Positions 1-7,539 of a stretch of DNA of 64,000 nucleotides are shown piece after piece. The notes under the pieces were generated by a model. That model was not told where the DNA came from. It did not search any database and saw only the letters and a list, made by a program, of their open reading frames with translations. Source of the stretch: Micavibrio_A sp964423095 (GTDB lineage: Bacteria > Pseudomonadota > Alphaproteobacteria > Micavibrionales > Micavibrionaceae); the NCBI GenBank assembly GCA_964423095.1, contig CAYRDI010000004.1, forward strand, positions 1 to 64,000, given 5' to 3'. Every line of letters begins with the position of its first letter. Position 1 is the stretch's first letter. A program made the position numbers and the translations under genes.

Positions 1-638
1 AGATTGATCAGACCTTCTTTTGTGATCAGGTCGGTCACGCCGCGAACACCGGATTGCAGAACCGAATCCGCCATGCGGAACGCTTCGGCAAAGGTGGTTT
101 TTTCATTCGCCACGCGGAACAGGTTCTGGTTCGGAATGACGATCAGCGTATCCACATAATCCTGGATGGCGTTGATGCCCGATTCCGCCTGGCGCATGCG
201 GTGCGCACCTTCGAACCGGAAAGGTTTCGTGACAACACCGACGGTGAGAATCCCAGCTTCGCGGCAAGCGCGCGCAATGATTGGCGCAGCCCCCGTCCCC
301 GTACCGCCGCCCATACCGGCGGTGATGAAGACCATGTTGGAGCCTTGAAGATACGACATCACTTCATCAATCGATTCTTCGGCGGCCTTCTCGCCCATTT
401 CCGGTTTTGCACCGGCACCCAGACCGGCTGTGACATGAGCGCCCAGCTGAATGCGTGTTTCGCAAAGGCTGCCTTCCAACGCCTGAGCATCCGTGTTCGC
501 GACGAGGAATTCGCACCCTTCGAGACCAGAGGAAATCATGTTGTTGACGGCATTTCCGCCCGCGCCGCCGACACCGACGACCGTAATTTTAGGAGACAAT
601 CTTTGTACCTCTGGTGCTTGAATTCTTAAATTGATCAT
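1..638 (-). CDS. ftsZ: Cell division protein FtsZ, N-terminal part (cut by window edge)
   Basis: Tubulin-like GTPase that polymerises into the Z ring at mid-cell. The first 212 codons are present; the rest lies beyond position 1. Reading from the ATG at 638-636, the protein begins MINLRIQAPEVQRLSPKI and then carries the nucleotide-binding stretch TVVGVGGAGGNAVNNMI, the NTDAQAL segment and the tubulin signature GGGTGTGAAPIIA, all typical of FtsZ. A GGAGG sequence lies about 12 bases before the ATG, which is rather far for a ribosome site. The gene is last in the dcw cluster but is separated from ftsA by 338 bases that include a terminator, so it probably has its own promoter. Confidence 0.97.
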   Translation of the reverse strand, partial: MINLRIQAPEVQRLSPKITVVGVGGAGGNAVNNMISSGLEGCEFLVANTDAQALEGSLCETRIQLGAHVTAGLGAGAKPEMGEKAAEESIDEVMSYLQGSNMVFITAGMGGGTGTGAAPIIARACREAGILTVGVVTKPFRFEGAHRMRQAESGINAIQDYVDTLIVIPNQNLFRVANEKTTFAEAFRMADSVLQSGVRGVTDLITKEGLIN

Positions 639-926
639 TTGAACTGTTAACCTCCGATGCAAGGTCGTGATTTGGCGATTCTAGGGGCGTTCTTGCCGGA
701 ACGGAATCATGAAAATTCACGAAGATGGCAAAAACGGTAGGCTTTGGCGGTTTTGGAAGGCACATTTCCTCAACACGCCGCGCGAGCAAACTCTTCTAAG
801 TGATTCATTTGAATCGCACTTCAGGATTGTCTCATGGAGTTTAAAAAACCCCAAGAGAAGCAGATCATTTACCTGTGGATAAGTTGGGGAGAATTTGCGG
901 TTTTTTCAAGGATTCCAAAAAGAAAA
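639..926 (-). promoter_or_regulatory. ftsZ upstream region with clustered GANTC sites
   Basis: No gene is seen here. Five GANTC motifs, the recognition sequence of the alphaproteobacterial cell-cycle methylase CcrM, occur at 677-681, 704-708, 802-806, 811-815 and 911-915. Two of them form one dyad, GATTC-attt-GAATC. About one site would be expected by chance in this length. In Caulobacter, ftsZ transcription depends on promoter GANTC methylation and GcrA; the same control is inferred here. I could not fix the -10 and -35 boxes. Confidence 0.5.
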
Positions 927-946
927 AGCCGGAACAACATCCGGCT
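915..946 (-). terminator. Rho-independent terminator after ftsA
   Basis: On the minus strand a six-base-pair GC-rich stem (AGCCGG/CCGGCT, 927-946, eight-base loop) is followed directly by TTTTTCTTTTT. It lies 31 bases beyond the ftsA stop and would end the long dcw transcript before ftsZ. Confidence 0.75.
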
Positions 947-976
947 AGTTATACAATTTTCAATCCGAACACATGC

Positions 977-2400
977 TTACCAGTTTTCCTTCCACCAGTA
1001 CTTCACGCGCTCCCACATCGACCCTGGTTCGACGGTCGCCATGATCTCCGCCGGCATTTCATCATGACGTTCGGTGATATAGGAGAGCAAGCCTGCCGTC
1101 GTCGCGAACGCAGGGCCGGACACCGCATCGGGCAAAGAGCTCAAGCGGATGGGGCGGCCCAGCCGCACCTGTTTATCGAGAATGCTTTGTGACAATTCAC
1201 GAATGCCGGGCATTTGCGAGCCGCCGCCGGTCAACACCACGCGCCGACCGATATGGTTGCCAAGACCGGATTCTTTTAGCCGCGCGCGGACAATCTCCAG
1301 AATCTCCTCCAGCCGCGGCTGGATAATCCCGACCAGAAGAGAGCGCGGAATATGGTTGGGCGAATGGCGGTCGGTTTCGCCGAGCTGCGGGACTTCGATC
1401 AATTCGCTTTCATCGCCGGCCGTCACCACGGCACTTCCATACAACGTCTTTAACCGTTCGGCATCGGACCCCGCGCAGGTCAGCCCCTTTGCAATATCGT
1501 TGGTCACATGCGCGCCGCCCGCCGGAATGGCATCGGCCCAGATCATGTGCCCCCCCTGAAACACGGCAAAGGAGGTCACGCCCGCNNNNNNNNNNNNNNN
1601 NNNNNNNNNNNNNNNNNNNNNNNNNNNNNNNNNNNNNNNNNNNNNNNNNNNNNNNNNNNNNNNNNNNNNNNNNNNNNNNNNNNNNCATCGGCCCAGATCA
1701 TGTGCCCCCCCTGAAACACGGCAAAGGAGGTCACGCCCGCGCCCATGTCGATGACCGTGCAGCCCAGATCCATTTCATCTTCCACGAGGCTGGCAAGCCC
1801 GGCGGCATAAGGGCTGGAGCCCAGCGCAATAATATCGAGGTGCGAGCGTTCGATGCACGACGCCATGTTTTGCAAGGGGCCTAAATCAGCGGTGACCATA
1901 TGAATCCCGACATCGAGTTTTTGCCCGACCATACCGCGCGGATCGCGGATCCCTTCCTGCCCGTCGATATTATACGTCACAGGGATGGTGTGGATGAGTT
2001 CGTATTCGGCGGACAACACCTGATCCTGCGCTTTGGCCAATGCGCGGCGGACATCGTTGTGGGTGATCGATTGCCCCGCCACCTGAATATTCGCGGACAA
2101 AAGATGTGAATGCGCATAGATACCCGGCACGTTGATGATGACTTCGCGCAAAGGGTAGCCCTTCATCGCTTCGGCGGCCATGTTTTCGGCGGCATGGACG
2201 GTCTGGCGGATGGCACTTTCGGCCGAATCGAGATCGATCACCGCGCCTCCCTTGATTCCCTTGGCGGCCTGATAACCCACGCCCAGAACCTCGATAGCCC
2301 CTTCGTCATCGACAATCCGGCCGATAAAACAGGCAATCTTGTGGCTGCCAATATCCAGCGCGGCCAAAATCGAGCCTTTGGGTTTCAGTTTGTGTTTCAT
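977..2400 (-). CDS. ftsA: Cell division protein FtsA, interrupted by a false assembly gap
   Basis: Actin-like ATPase that tethers FtsZ to the membrane and recruits the late divisome. The N-terminal part reads LAALDIGSHKIACFIGRIV (phosphate-1 motif). The C-terminal part has VLTGGGSQMPGI and ends in the aromatic, basic tail VKYWWKENW, which suits the amphipathic membrane-targeting helix. The 100 Ns at 1586-1685 lie inside the gene. Removing the Ns and one copy of the 55-base flank restores a continuous 422-residue frame (1269 bases), the usual FtsA length, with SFAVFQGGHMIWADAIPAGG running through the join. The ATG overlaps the stop of the inserted upstream gene as ATGA. The first 38 bases of ftsA are duplicated at 2827-2864. 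Confidence 0.95.
1531..1740. repeat. 55-bp contig-end duplication around the ftsA gap
   Basis: The copies at 1531-1585 and 1686-1740 are identical. The same 55-base length recurs at the second gap, which points to a k-mer overlap left by the assembler and not to a biological repeat. Confidence 0.95.
1586..1685. other. Scaffold gap of 100 Ns inside ftsA (probably false)
   Basis: Exactly 100 Ns. The 55 bases before the gap (1531-1585) are identical to the 55 bases after it (1686-1740). Two contigs that overlap by 55 bases were therefore padded rather than merged, and no sequence is likely to be missing. Confidence 0.95.
2363..2400 (-). repeat. 38-bp direct repeat, copy at the true ftsA start
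   Basis: Identical over 38 bases to 2827-2864. It covers the ATG and the first 12 codons of ftsA (encoding MKHKLKPKGSIL) plus two bases of the next codon. The identity stops exactly at the ATG on one side. The two copies bracket an inserted gene. Confidence 0.97.
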
Positions 2401-2864
2401 TGAAATATCGCCATCGGGTATTTAAAAGCAAGAATGAGTCTATTCCACAGTGTCAAAGGATAAAAGTCCGGACACGCTGTTGTGTAATAGGTGTTTACAC
2501 CTTCGCCACTTCCCCTTCCATTCAAAGAGATAATCACTTGTGGAGACGCATGGAGATTTTCAGCGGCATCGTCCGATAAACCATATTGCGGCTTTATGTT
2601 TACTTCTTTTCCCTTTTTTATTCCTTTAAAACCTTTGTCGACTTTATAGACATTTACGATTTGAAAAAGTGGGGGCGATCTACGCGGATTTTTAATCTCA
2701 ATTTTTTTTATCTTTATAATGTGACCTTCAAATGCAATTTCAGAATCTTGCAATCGTGTGCTAAGGGGGCGCATTTCAAGACACGCAAAAGCTGGATTAG
2801 ATATTATAAGCACTGAAACCATCAGCGCCAAAATCGAGCCTTTGGGTTTCAGTTTGTGTTTCAT
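2397..2864 (-). CDS. Small secreted protein inserted between ftsQ and ftsA; possible NTR/TIMP-like fold
   Basis: 155 residues; I do not recognise the family with certainty. Residues 1-13 are copied from FtsA and serve as the basic n-region of a signal peptide. They are followed by a hydrophobic core and an AXA cleavage site (NPAFA, cut before Cys28). The mature part starts with Cys and has FEGHIIKI, FQIVNVYKVDKGFKG and a late Cys (ACPDFY). That pattern recalls TIMP/netrin-like OB folds, in which the first mature residue is a Cys; this is inference. The region from 2401 to 2826 is clearly richer in A+T than the genes around it. The stop overlaps the ftsA ATG (ATGA), so FtsA translation may be coupled to this gene. 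It has no counterpart in standard dcw clusters. Confidence 0.75.
   Translation of the reverse strand: MKHKLKPKGSILALMVSVLIISNPAFACLEMRPLSTRLQDSEIAFEGHIIKIKKIEIKNPRRSPPLFQIVNVYKVDKGFKGIKKGKEVNIKPQYGLSDDAAENLHASPQVIISLNGRGSGEGVNTYYTTACPDFYPLTLWNRLILAFKYPMAIFQ
2827..2864 (-). repeat. 38-bp direct repeat, copy at the start of the inserted gene
   Basis: Second identical copy of the ftsA 5' end, directly abutting the ftsQ stop codon (TAG then ATG). This is where ftsA would start if the 464-base unit were absent. Confidence 0.97.
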
Positions 2865-3725
2865 CTAGATCGCTTTGCCTGCGGCTGGGGTGATACCGGC
2901 GTTGAAATCCGAAGCGGCACCGGGCTTCGTTCTTACCGTTATACGGCCCTCTTCCCGCACGTCAATGGACAAAACATCCTTGTCCAGCAGGGCTTCTTCT
3001 TCGTGGTTGACGGCCAGTTCACGCAAAGCCAGCCCCATATTGTCGGCGGGCAGCTTCACCTCCGCCCCCGATTTCAGTTTCAAATCCCAACGGCGGCCAG
3101 AAACCAGTGTCGCCGCCTCCACCCGCTGCGCGATCAGGGGTTCGGCGCGGAGCATCCCGATCAGCTCTTGCGCTTTTTCCGGCGCGCCATCGCCCACCAC
3201 GATCAAAAGATTTTTCCAGCGGGCCAGATTTTGATCCGTCAGAACAACGCCATCCGCATCCACCACCACGAGCTTTCCGCCCCGTTGCCAGAACGCAATC
3301 GGGTTACGTTCTTCAATTTTCACGTAAAGCGTATCGGGCAAGCGTCTTTCAACATGGGCTTTTTTGACCCAGGATATTTTTTCGAGGTTCGTCTTCATCG
3401 CCACCGGATCAAACGCAAAAATGGGATCACCCTTTTCCACGCCGATCATCGCGCGGAGCAAATCCACATCCGTGTAATGACGGCCATCGACCAGAATGTT
3501 TTTAACTGCAAAACCCCAGCCGGCGGTGGTTTGCATCGCCGCACCTTCGATTCTGCGATTTGTGGCATCCATCGCGCCGGACATCACGAACCACGCGCCA
3601 AGCCAGACCACGCATGCCAGAACGCCCAGCGTGATCCCGAATCTTTTGATGAAAAAGATTACGCGGTCCGTGCCCGAGGCGCGCCGCTTGAGGATGGAAG
3701 ATCGTCTTGTGCCGAGCCGTGACAT
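2865..3725 (-). CDS. ftsQ: Cell division protein FtsQ
   Basis: Bitopic inner-membrane divisome protein that links the early and late division proteins through FtsB and FtsL. The 286 residues have a basic cytoplasmic start, one membrane segment (about residues 31-50, ITLGVLACVVWLGAWFVM) and a POTRA domain (AVKNILVDGRHYTDVDLLRAMIG ... FAFDPVAMKTNLEKISWVKKAHVERRLPDTLYVKIEER). A beta domain follows. The ATG at 3725 lies 67 bases inside the end of ddl, an unusually long overlap, but no later start leaves room for the cytoplasmic part and membrane helix. The stop TAG abuts the ATG of the next gene. Confidence 0.93.
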   Translation of the reverse strand: MSRLGTRRSSILKRRASGTDRVIFFIKRFGITLGVLACVVWLGAWFVMSGAMDATNRRIEGAAMQTTAGWGFAVKNILVDGRHYTDVDLLRAMIGVEKGDPIFAFDPVAMKTNLEKISWVKKAHVERRLPDTLYVKIEERNPIAFWQRGGKLVVVDADGVVLTDQNLARWKNLLIVVGDGAPEKAQELIGMLRAEPLIAQRVEAATLVSGRRWDLKLKSGAEVKLPADNMGLALRELAVNHEEEALLDKDVLSIDVREEGRITVRTKPGAASDFNAGITPAAGKAI

Positions 3726-4639
3726 TGTGCGGTTTCAACCAGATGAGAACAAAGTTGGACATAGGACATACCGTTATGCTCTGGCTGGATCACAGCGATC
3801 GATCCCGGCGAGAGGCCCGGCATGGTGTTAATTTCCAGCAAATATACCCCATCCGCCCCCGGTTTGGAATCATCATATCGCAAATCACAGCGGGCAATCC
3901 CCTCACATCCCAGCACGGTATAGACGCTTTCCGCGAATTTCATGGCCGTTTGGGCGACAATTTCCGGAACATCGGCGGGCGTGATCAGTTGCGTGGAGGT
4001 ATCGTGGTATTTGGCTTCGTAGTCGAAAAAGCGGTGGCCGGTGACGAGAATTTCCGTGACGCCCAATGCCTTGCCGTCCAGAACCGCCACATGGATTTCG
4101 CGTCCTGGCACGTATTTTTCCACGAGGGCCTCTTCCCCGAAGGTCCATGTGGATTCATCAATCGGCATCTGGTTTTCACCTTCAAGGATAATCCGCACGC
4201 CTACGCTTGAGCCTTCATTGATTGGTTTTACAACGTAAGGACGTGGCATAACCGTCTCTGCCAGAATATCTTTTTTGGAGGCGACCTTTCCCACCGAACA
4301 ACGCACGCCGACAGATTCAGCCAAGCGTTTGGTCATCACTTTGTCCATCCCGACGGCGGAGGCCACGACACCCGAATGCGTATAGGGAATGCCGAGCATA
4401 TCGAGCAGAGCCTGAATGGTGCCGTCTTCGCCGCCGCGGCCGTATAGATTGTTGAACACAGCATCGGGACGAGGGTTCGTTAATTCCTTCACCAGCTTTT
4501 GAACATCCAGCGTGACATCGATGGTTTTGACATTGTAGCCCGCCTCTTTCAGCGCGGTTTCAACATGCTTGCCTTTCATCAACGAAACTTCGCGTTCCGC
4601 CGACCATCCGCCGACCAAAAGGGCCACTGTTTTTGTCAT
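3659..4639 (-). CDS. ddl: D-alanine--D-alanine ligase
   Basis: Cytoplasmic ATP-grasp enzyme that joins two D-Ala for the peptidoglycan stem. 326 residues. GGWSAEREVS holds the Glu of the catalytic triad, VVKPINEGSSVGV holds the Ser, and FFDYEAKYHD holds the Tyr. LLEINTMPGLSPGS is the metal-binding end. One oddity is that the conserved His of the LHGRGGEDG motif is Tyr (NNLYGRGGEDG). The ATG overlaps the murB stop by four bases. The last 67 bases overlap ftsQ, and the C-terminal tail (QCHGSAQDDLPSSSGAPRA) looks unstructured and is probably a by-product of that overlap. Confidence 0.96.
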   Translation of the reverse strand: MTKTVALLVGGWSAEREVSLMKGKHVETALKEAGYNVKTIDVTLDVQKLVKELTNPRPDAVFNNLYGRGGEDGTIQALLDMLGIPYTHSGVVASAVGMDKVMTKRLAESVGVRCSVGKVASKKDILAETVMPRPYVVKPINEGSSVGVRIILEGENQMPIDESTWTFGEEALVEKYVPGREIHVAVLDGKALGVTEILVTGHRFFDYEAKYHDTSTQLITPADVPEIVAQTAMKFAESVYTVLGCEGIARCDLRYDDSKPGADGVYLLEINTMPGLSPGSIAVIQPEHNGMSYVQLCSHLVETAQCHGSAQDDLPSSSGAPRARTA

Positions 4640-5574
4640 GTCTTTTCTCCCATCCGCTTGATTTCCCAGCGTAGGATGATTCCGGTTTTGTCCAAAACCC
4701 TTTTGCGAACTTCCTCGCCGAGATTTTCAAGATCCGCCGATGTTGCGGAACCGTCATTTATCATGAAATTACAGTGCTTTTCGCTCATGAGTGCGCCACC
4801 AATCTTAAGTCCGCGACCGCCAACAGAATCGATTAACTGCCAAACCTTCGTGCCTTCGGGTTGGTTTGCGCGGGCAAGTTCTTCCGCCGATGGATTGGCA
4901 AAAGTAGAACCGCCGGTTTTTTCACGAATAGGTTGTGCGGCCTCACGCTTCATTTTTATATCAGCCATGCGCTCCAACACATTCTCCGCGTTGTTTTTTA
5001 CGCCCTTGAACACTGCATGGGTTGCAATCCCGTAATCGGAAACATTCGTATGGCGGTATGTCATATCCAGATCGGATGGCTTTAAGGTACGGGCATGGCC
5101 CGTGCGATCAACGATCGTGCATTCGACCAACACATCTTTGGTTTCCGTGCCGTAACATCCCGCGTTCATACAGATTGCGCCACCGATTGTCCCCGGAATG
5201 CCGGAAAAAAATTCGAGCCCTGCGATCCCGGCCTCCGCCGCCACTTGCGCAACATTGGCATCCAGCGCGAGCGCACCCGCACGGACCAGTTCGCCATCGG
5301 TTTCGATTCCGGCAAACTCCCGCCCCAACCGGATGGTGACACCCGGCAAGCCGCCATCGCGGATGATGGTGTTGGACAGCGCGCCAAAGACCTGTACCGG
5401 CACATCCGTCGGGCAGTTGCGCAGGAAATCGCACAAATCCTGAAAATCGGCAGGTTTAAAAAGCACTTCCGCCTTCCCGCCGCATTTGAACCAGCCGGAT
5501 TCACCCAGCGGCGCATTTTCCGTGTAACGCCCGCGCACGGGGGGCAAGGTTTGTTGGAATTTCAAAGCCGTCAT
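4636..5574 (-). CDS. murB: UDP-N-acetylenolpyruvoylglucosamine reductase MurB
   Basis: FAD enzyme that reduces the enolpyruvyl group to give UDP-MurNAc. 312 residues with the FAD-binding segment (VFGALSNTIIRDGGLPGVTIRL), EFFSGIPGTIGGAICMNAGCYG, KTGGSTFANP with the catalytic Ser, and LIDSVGGRGLKIGGALMSEKHCNFMIN at the active-site end. It is the short type II form without the extra Tyr loop. It starts one base after the murC stop and overlaps ddl by four bases, within the usual murC-murB-ddl order. Confidence 0.97.
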   Translation of the reverse strand: MTALKFQQTLPPVRGRYTENAPLGESGWFKCGGKAEVLFKPADFQDLCDFLRNCPTDVPVQVFGALSNTIIRDGGLPGVTIRLGREFAGIETDGELVRAGALALDANVAQVAAEAGIAGLEFFSGIPGTIGGAICMNAGCYGTETKDVLVECTIVDRTGHARTLKPSDLDMTYRHTNVSDYGIATHAVFKGVKNNAENVLERMADIKMKREAAQPIREKTGGSTFANPSAEELARANQPEGTKVWQLIDSVGGRGLKIGGALMSEKHCNFMINDGSATSADLENLGEEVRKRVLDKTGIILRWEIKRMGEKT

Positions 5575-5575
5575 G

Positions 5576-7009
5576 TTACGCGCTCTTCTTCTGCGCGGAT
5601 TTTAGAATTTCTTCCAGTTGCGTGGGCAGTGCATACGCCCATTTGGTAACATCGCCCGCACCCAGACAAATCACATAATCGCCGCTATGCGCGGCATCCG
5701 CCACCATCGTCGGCAAATCTGCGACAACAGGGAGAACGCGCACATCCTTGTGACCACAGGCTGAAATTCCTTCGGCCAGTTTTTCTTTGGTGGCCCCATC
5801 GATCGGTGCCTCCCCCGCCGCATAAACATCGGCCACGATCACCGCATCCGCATCGTTGAAACATTGGCAAAAATCATCGAACAACGAAGATAGCCGCGTG
5901 TAGCGGTGCGGTTGCATCACCGCAATAACACGCGCACCGCTTTCGGATACCGCCTGCCGCGCGGCTTTTAAAACCGCCGCAATTTCCACCGGATGATGCC
6001 CGTAATCATCAATCACGGTGATACCGCCCGCTTCACCTGTCTTTGTAAAGCGTCGTTTGACACCGGAAAAATTGGCTAGCGCGTTTTTCATCATCGCGGG
6101 GGCCATATCCATTTTACGGGCAACGGCAAGCGCGGCCAGAGAATTTTGTACGTTGTGCTGTCCCAACATCGGCAGGAAAACATCCTTTAATTCCAGTGCT
6201 TCCCCACCCTTCACATTGGCCGCGAACCGGACATCGAACGTGCTGCCGTTCGCACCGTTGCGGATGTTGTGAGCGTGAACATCGGCCTGAGGATTAAACC
6301 CGTAGGTGATAATCACGCGATCGGTTAAATCCGGAATCATCGCCTGCACGGCCGGATGGTCGGTACACAAAACCGCAAAGCCATAGAACGGAATGTTTTC
6401 GATGAAATGGCGGAACGCCGCCTTGATGGAATCGTAATCGCCGTAATGATCCAGATGTTCGGGGTCAATATTCGTGACCACCGCGACCGTTGCGGGAAGT
6501 TTGGTGAAAGTGCCGTCGGATTCATCCGCCTCCACCACCATCCATTCAGAAGACCCAAGACGCGTGTTGGTGCCGTATTTGTGGACGATGCCGCCATTGA
6601 TGACGGTAGGGTCGAAATTCCCTTCTTCCAGCATCGCGCCAACCATCGACGTCGTCGTCGTTTTACCATGCGTGCCTGCAATCGCCACCGCCATTTTCAG
6701 GCGCATCAATTCGGCGAGCATTTCGGCGCGGCGCACAACGGGGAGTTTTTTCGCGCGTGCCGCCTTTAATTCCGGATTGTCATCGCGAATGGCCGAAGAT
6801 ACGACGATCAACGCGGCGGCCTTTACATGGGCCGCATCGTGACCGATGAAAACCTTGATCCCTTTTTTGCGAAGGCGGTCGATGTTATAGCCATCGGCCT
6901 GATCCGATCCCTGGACGGTATAGCCCAGCTCGTTCAAGACTTCGGCAATTCCGGACATCCCGATTCCGCCGATACCGACGAAGTGCAGAATTCCAACATT
7001 TTGGGGCAT
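5576..7009 (-). CDS. murC: UDP-N-acetylmuramate--L-alanine ligase MurC
   Basis: Adds L-Ala to UDP-MurNAc, the first amino acid of the stem peptide. 477 residues. The UDP-binding Rossmann start is LHFVGIGGIGMSGIAEVL, the ATP loop is AIAGTHGKTTTTSM, the magnesium/ATP segment includes EADESDGTF and NIDPEHLDHYGD, and the C-terminal domain has VIDDYGHHPVEI. I chose the ATG at 7009 rather than 7018 because the GGGG at about 7020 sits ten bases before it and almost touches the earlier ATG. An orphan gene lies directly upstream instead of murG. Confidence 0.96.
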   Translation of the reverse strand: MPQNVGILHFVGIGGIGMSGIAEVLNELGYTVQGSDQADGYNIDRLRKKGIKVFIGHDAAHVKAAALIVVSSAIRDDNPELKAARAKKLPVVRRAEMLAELMRLKMAVAIAGTHGKTTTTSMVGAMLEEGNFDPTVINGGIVHKYGTNTRLGSSEWMVVEADESDGTFTKLPATVAVVTNIDPEHLDHYGDYDSIKAAFRHFIENIPFYGFAVLCTDHPAVQAMIPDLTDRVIITYGFNPQADVHAHNIRNGANGSTFDVRFAANVKGGEALELKDVFLPMLGQHNVQNSLAALAVARKMDMAPAMMKNALANFSGVKRRFTKTGEAGGITVIDDYGHHPVEIAAVLKAARQAVSESGARVIAVMQPHRYTRLSSLFDDFCQCFNDADAVIVADVYAAGEAPIDGATKEKLAEGISACGHKDVRVLPVVADLPTMVADAAHSGDYVICLGAGDVTKWAYALPTQLEEILKSAQKKSA

Positions 7010-7083
7010 GATACGCATTCCCCGTTTTTAGCGGAACGGGAGCCAAAGGACAATAAAAACCCTATGAAGGCGCGTCCTAATTT

Positions 7084-7443
7084 CTAACGCAGCCCTAACT
7101 CGCGTTTGACCGTGTTGGTAACACGTGCGGTCAGCATCCCGTCAGGAAGTTCCGCGGCCCCTTCTTCATGCGAGCGTTCTATGGAATAACCAGCATCAGT
7201 TTGCGCCTGAATACGGTGGAAAAGCAGTCTTTCCAATGATTTTTCAAGACGACCAGCCCATTCCATTTCTTCAGACGTCAGCTTTCTTTCAGATCGGGAC
7301 TGTGGCCCCGTCACATCGTTGTAAAACTCTATGATCTTCTCAGCTTCTAACTGAAAGGCTGTTTTGAAATTGGGGATTTTTCGACTTAAGCTATGTTGTC
7401 CTTCGGACGCAGGCTCGCGGATAGCAACACTTTCATGGCTCAT
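7084..7443 (-). CDS. Hypothetical protein inserted between murG and murC
   Basis: 119 residues, no family recognised. It is soluble, highly charged and mostly helical in character (AFQLEAEKIIEFYNDVTG, EEMEWAGRLEKSLERLLF), with no signal peptide, membrane segment or cysteine. GAGAG-like sequence stands eight bases before the ATG. It is separated from murG by 96 A+T-rich bases holding a plausible promoter, and from murC by 74 bases, while most other dcw genes overlap. It therefore looks like a later insertion into the operon. A role in cell-wall growth is not shown by anything in the sequence. Confidence 0.65.
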   Translation of the reverse strand: MSHESVAIREPASEGQHSLSRKIPNFKTAFQLEAEKIIEFYNDVTGPQSRSERKLTSEEMEWAGRLEKSLERLLFHRIQAQTDAGYSIERSHEEGAAELPDGMLTARVTNTVKRELGLR

Positions 7444-7472
7444 GACACACTCTCGTTTTTTAATTTTGAGAG

Positions 7473-7501
7473 AGCCTAATGAAGAGTTTTATTTATGTCA
7501 A
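7473..7501 (-). promoter_or_regulatory. Candidate sigma-70 promoter before the orphan dcw gene
   Basis: On the minus strand TTGACA (7496-7501) is followed after 17 bases by TAGGCT (7473-7478). The -35 box is perfect and the -10 box is weak. It lies in an A+T-rich spacer and could drive the orphan gene together with murC-murB-ddl-ftsQ-ftsA. Confidence 0.45.
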
Positions 7502-7539
7502 ACTTTTTTGGGGAATTGTAATTTTATTGCGCCGCGGCA

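Noticed and set aside
1531..1740. 55-bp direct repeats as a possible insertion-element target duplication
   Set aside because: The repeats flank 100 Ns, the same happens in rnr with the same length, and collapse restores both genes.
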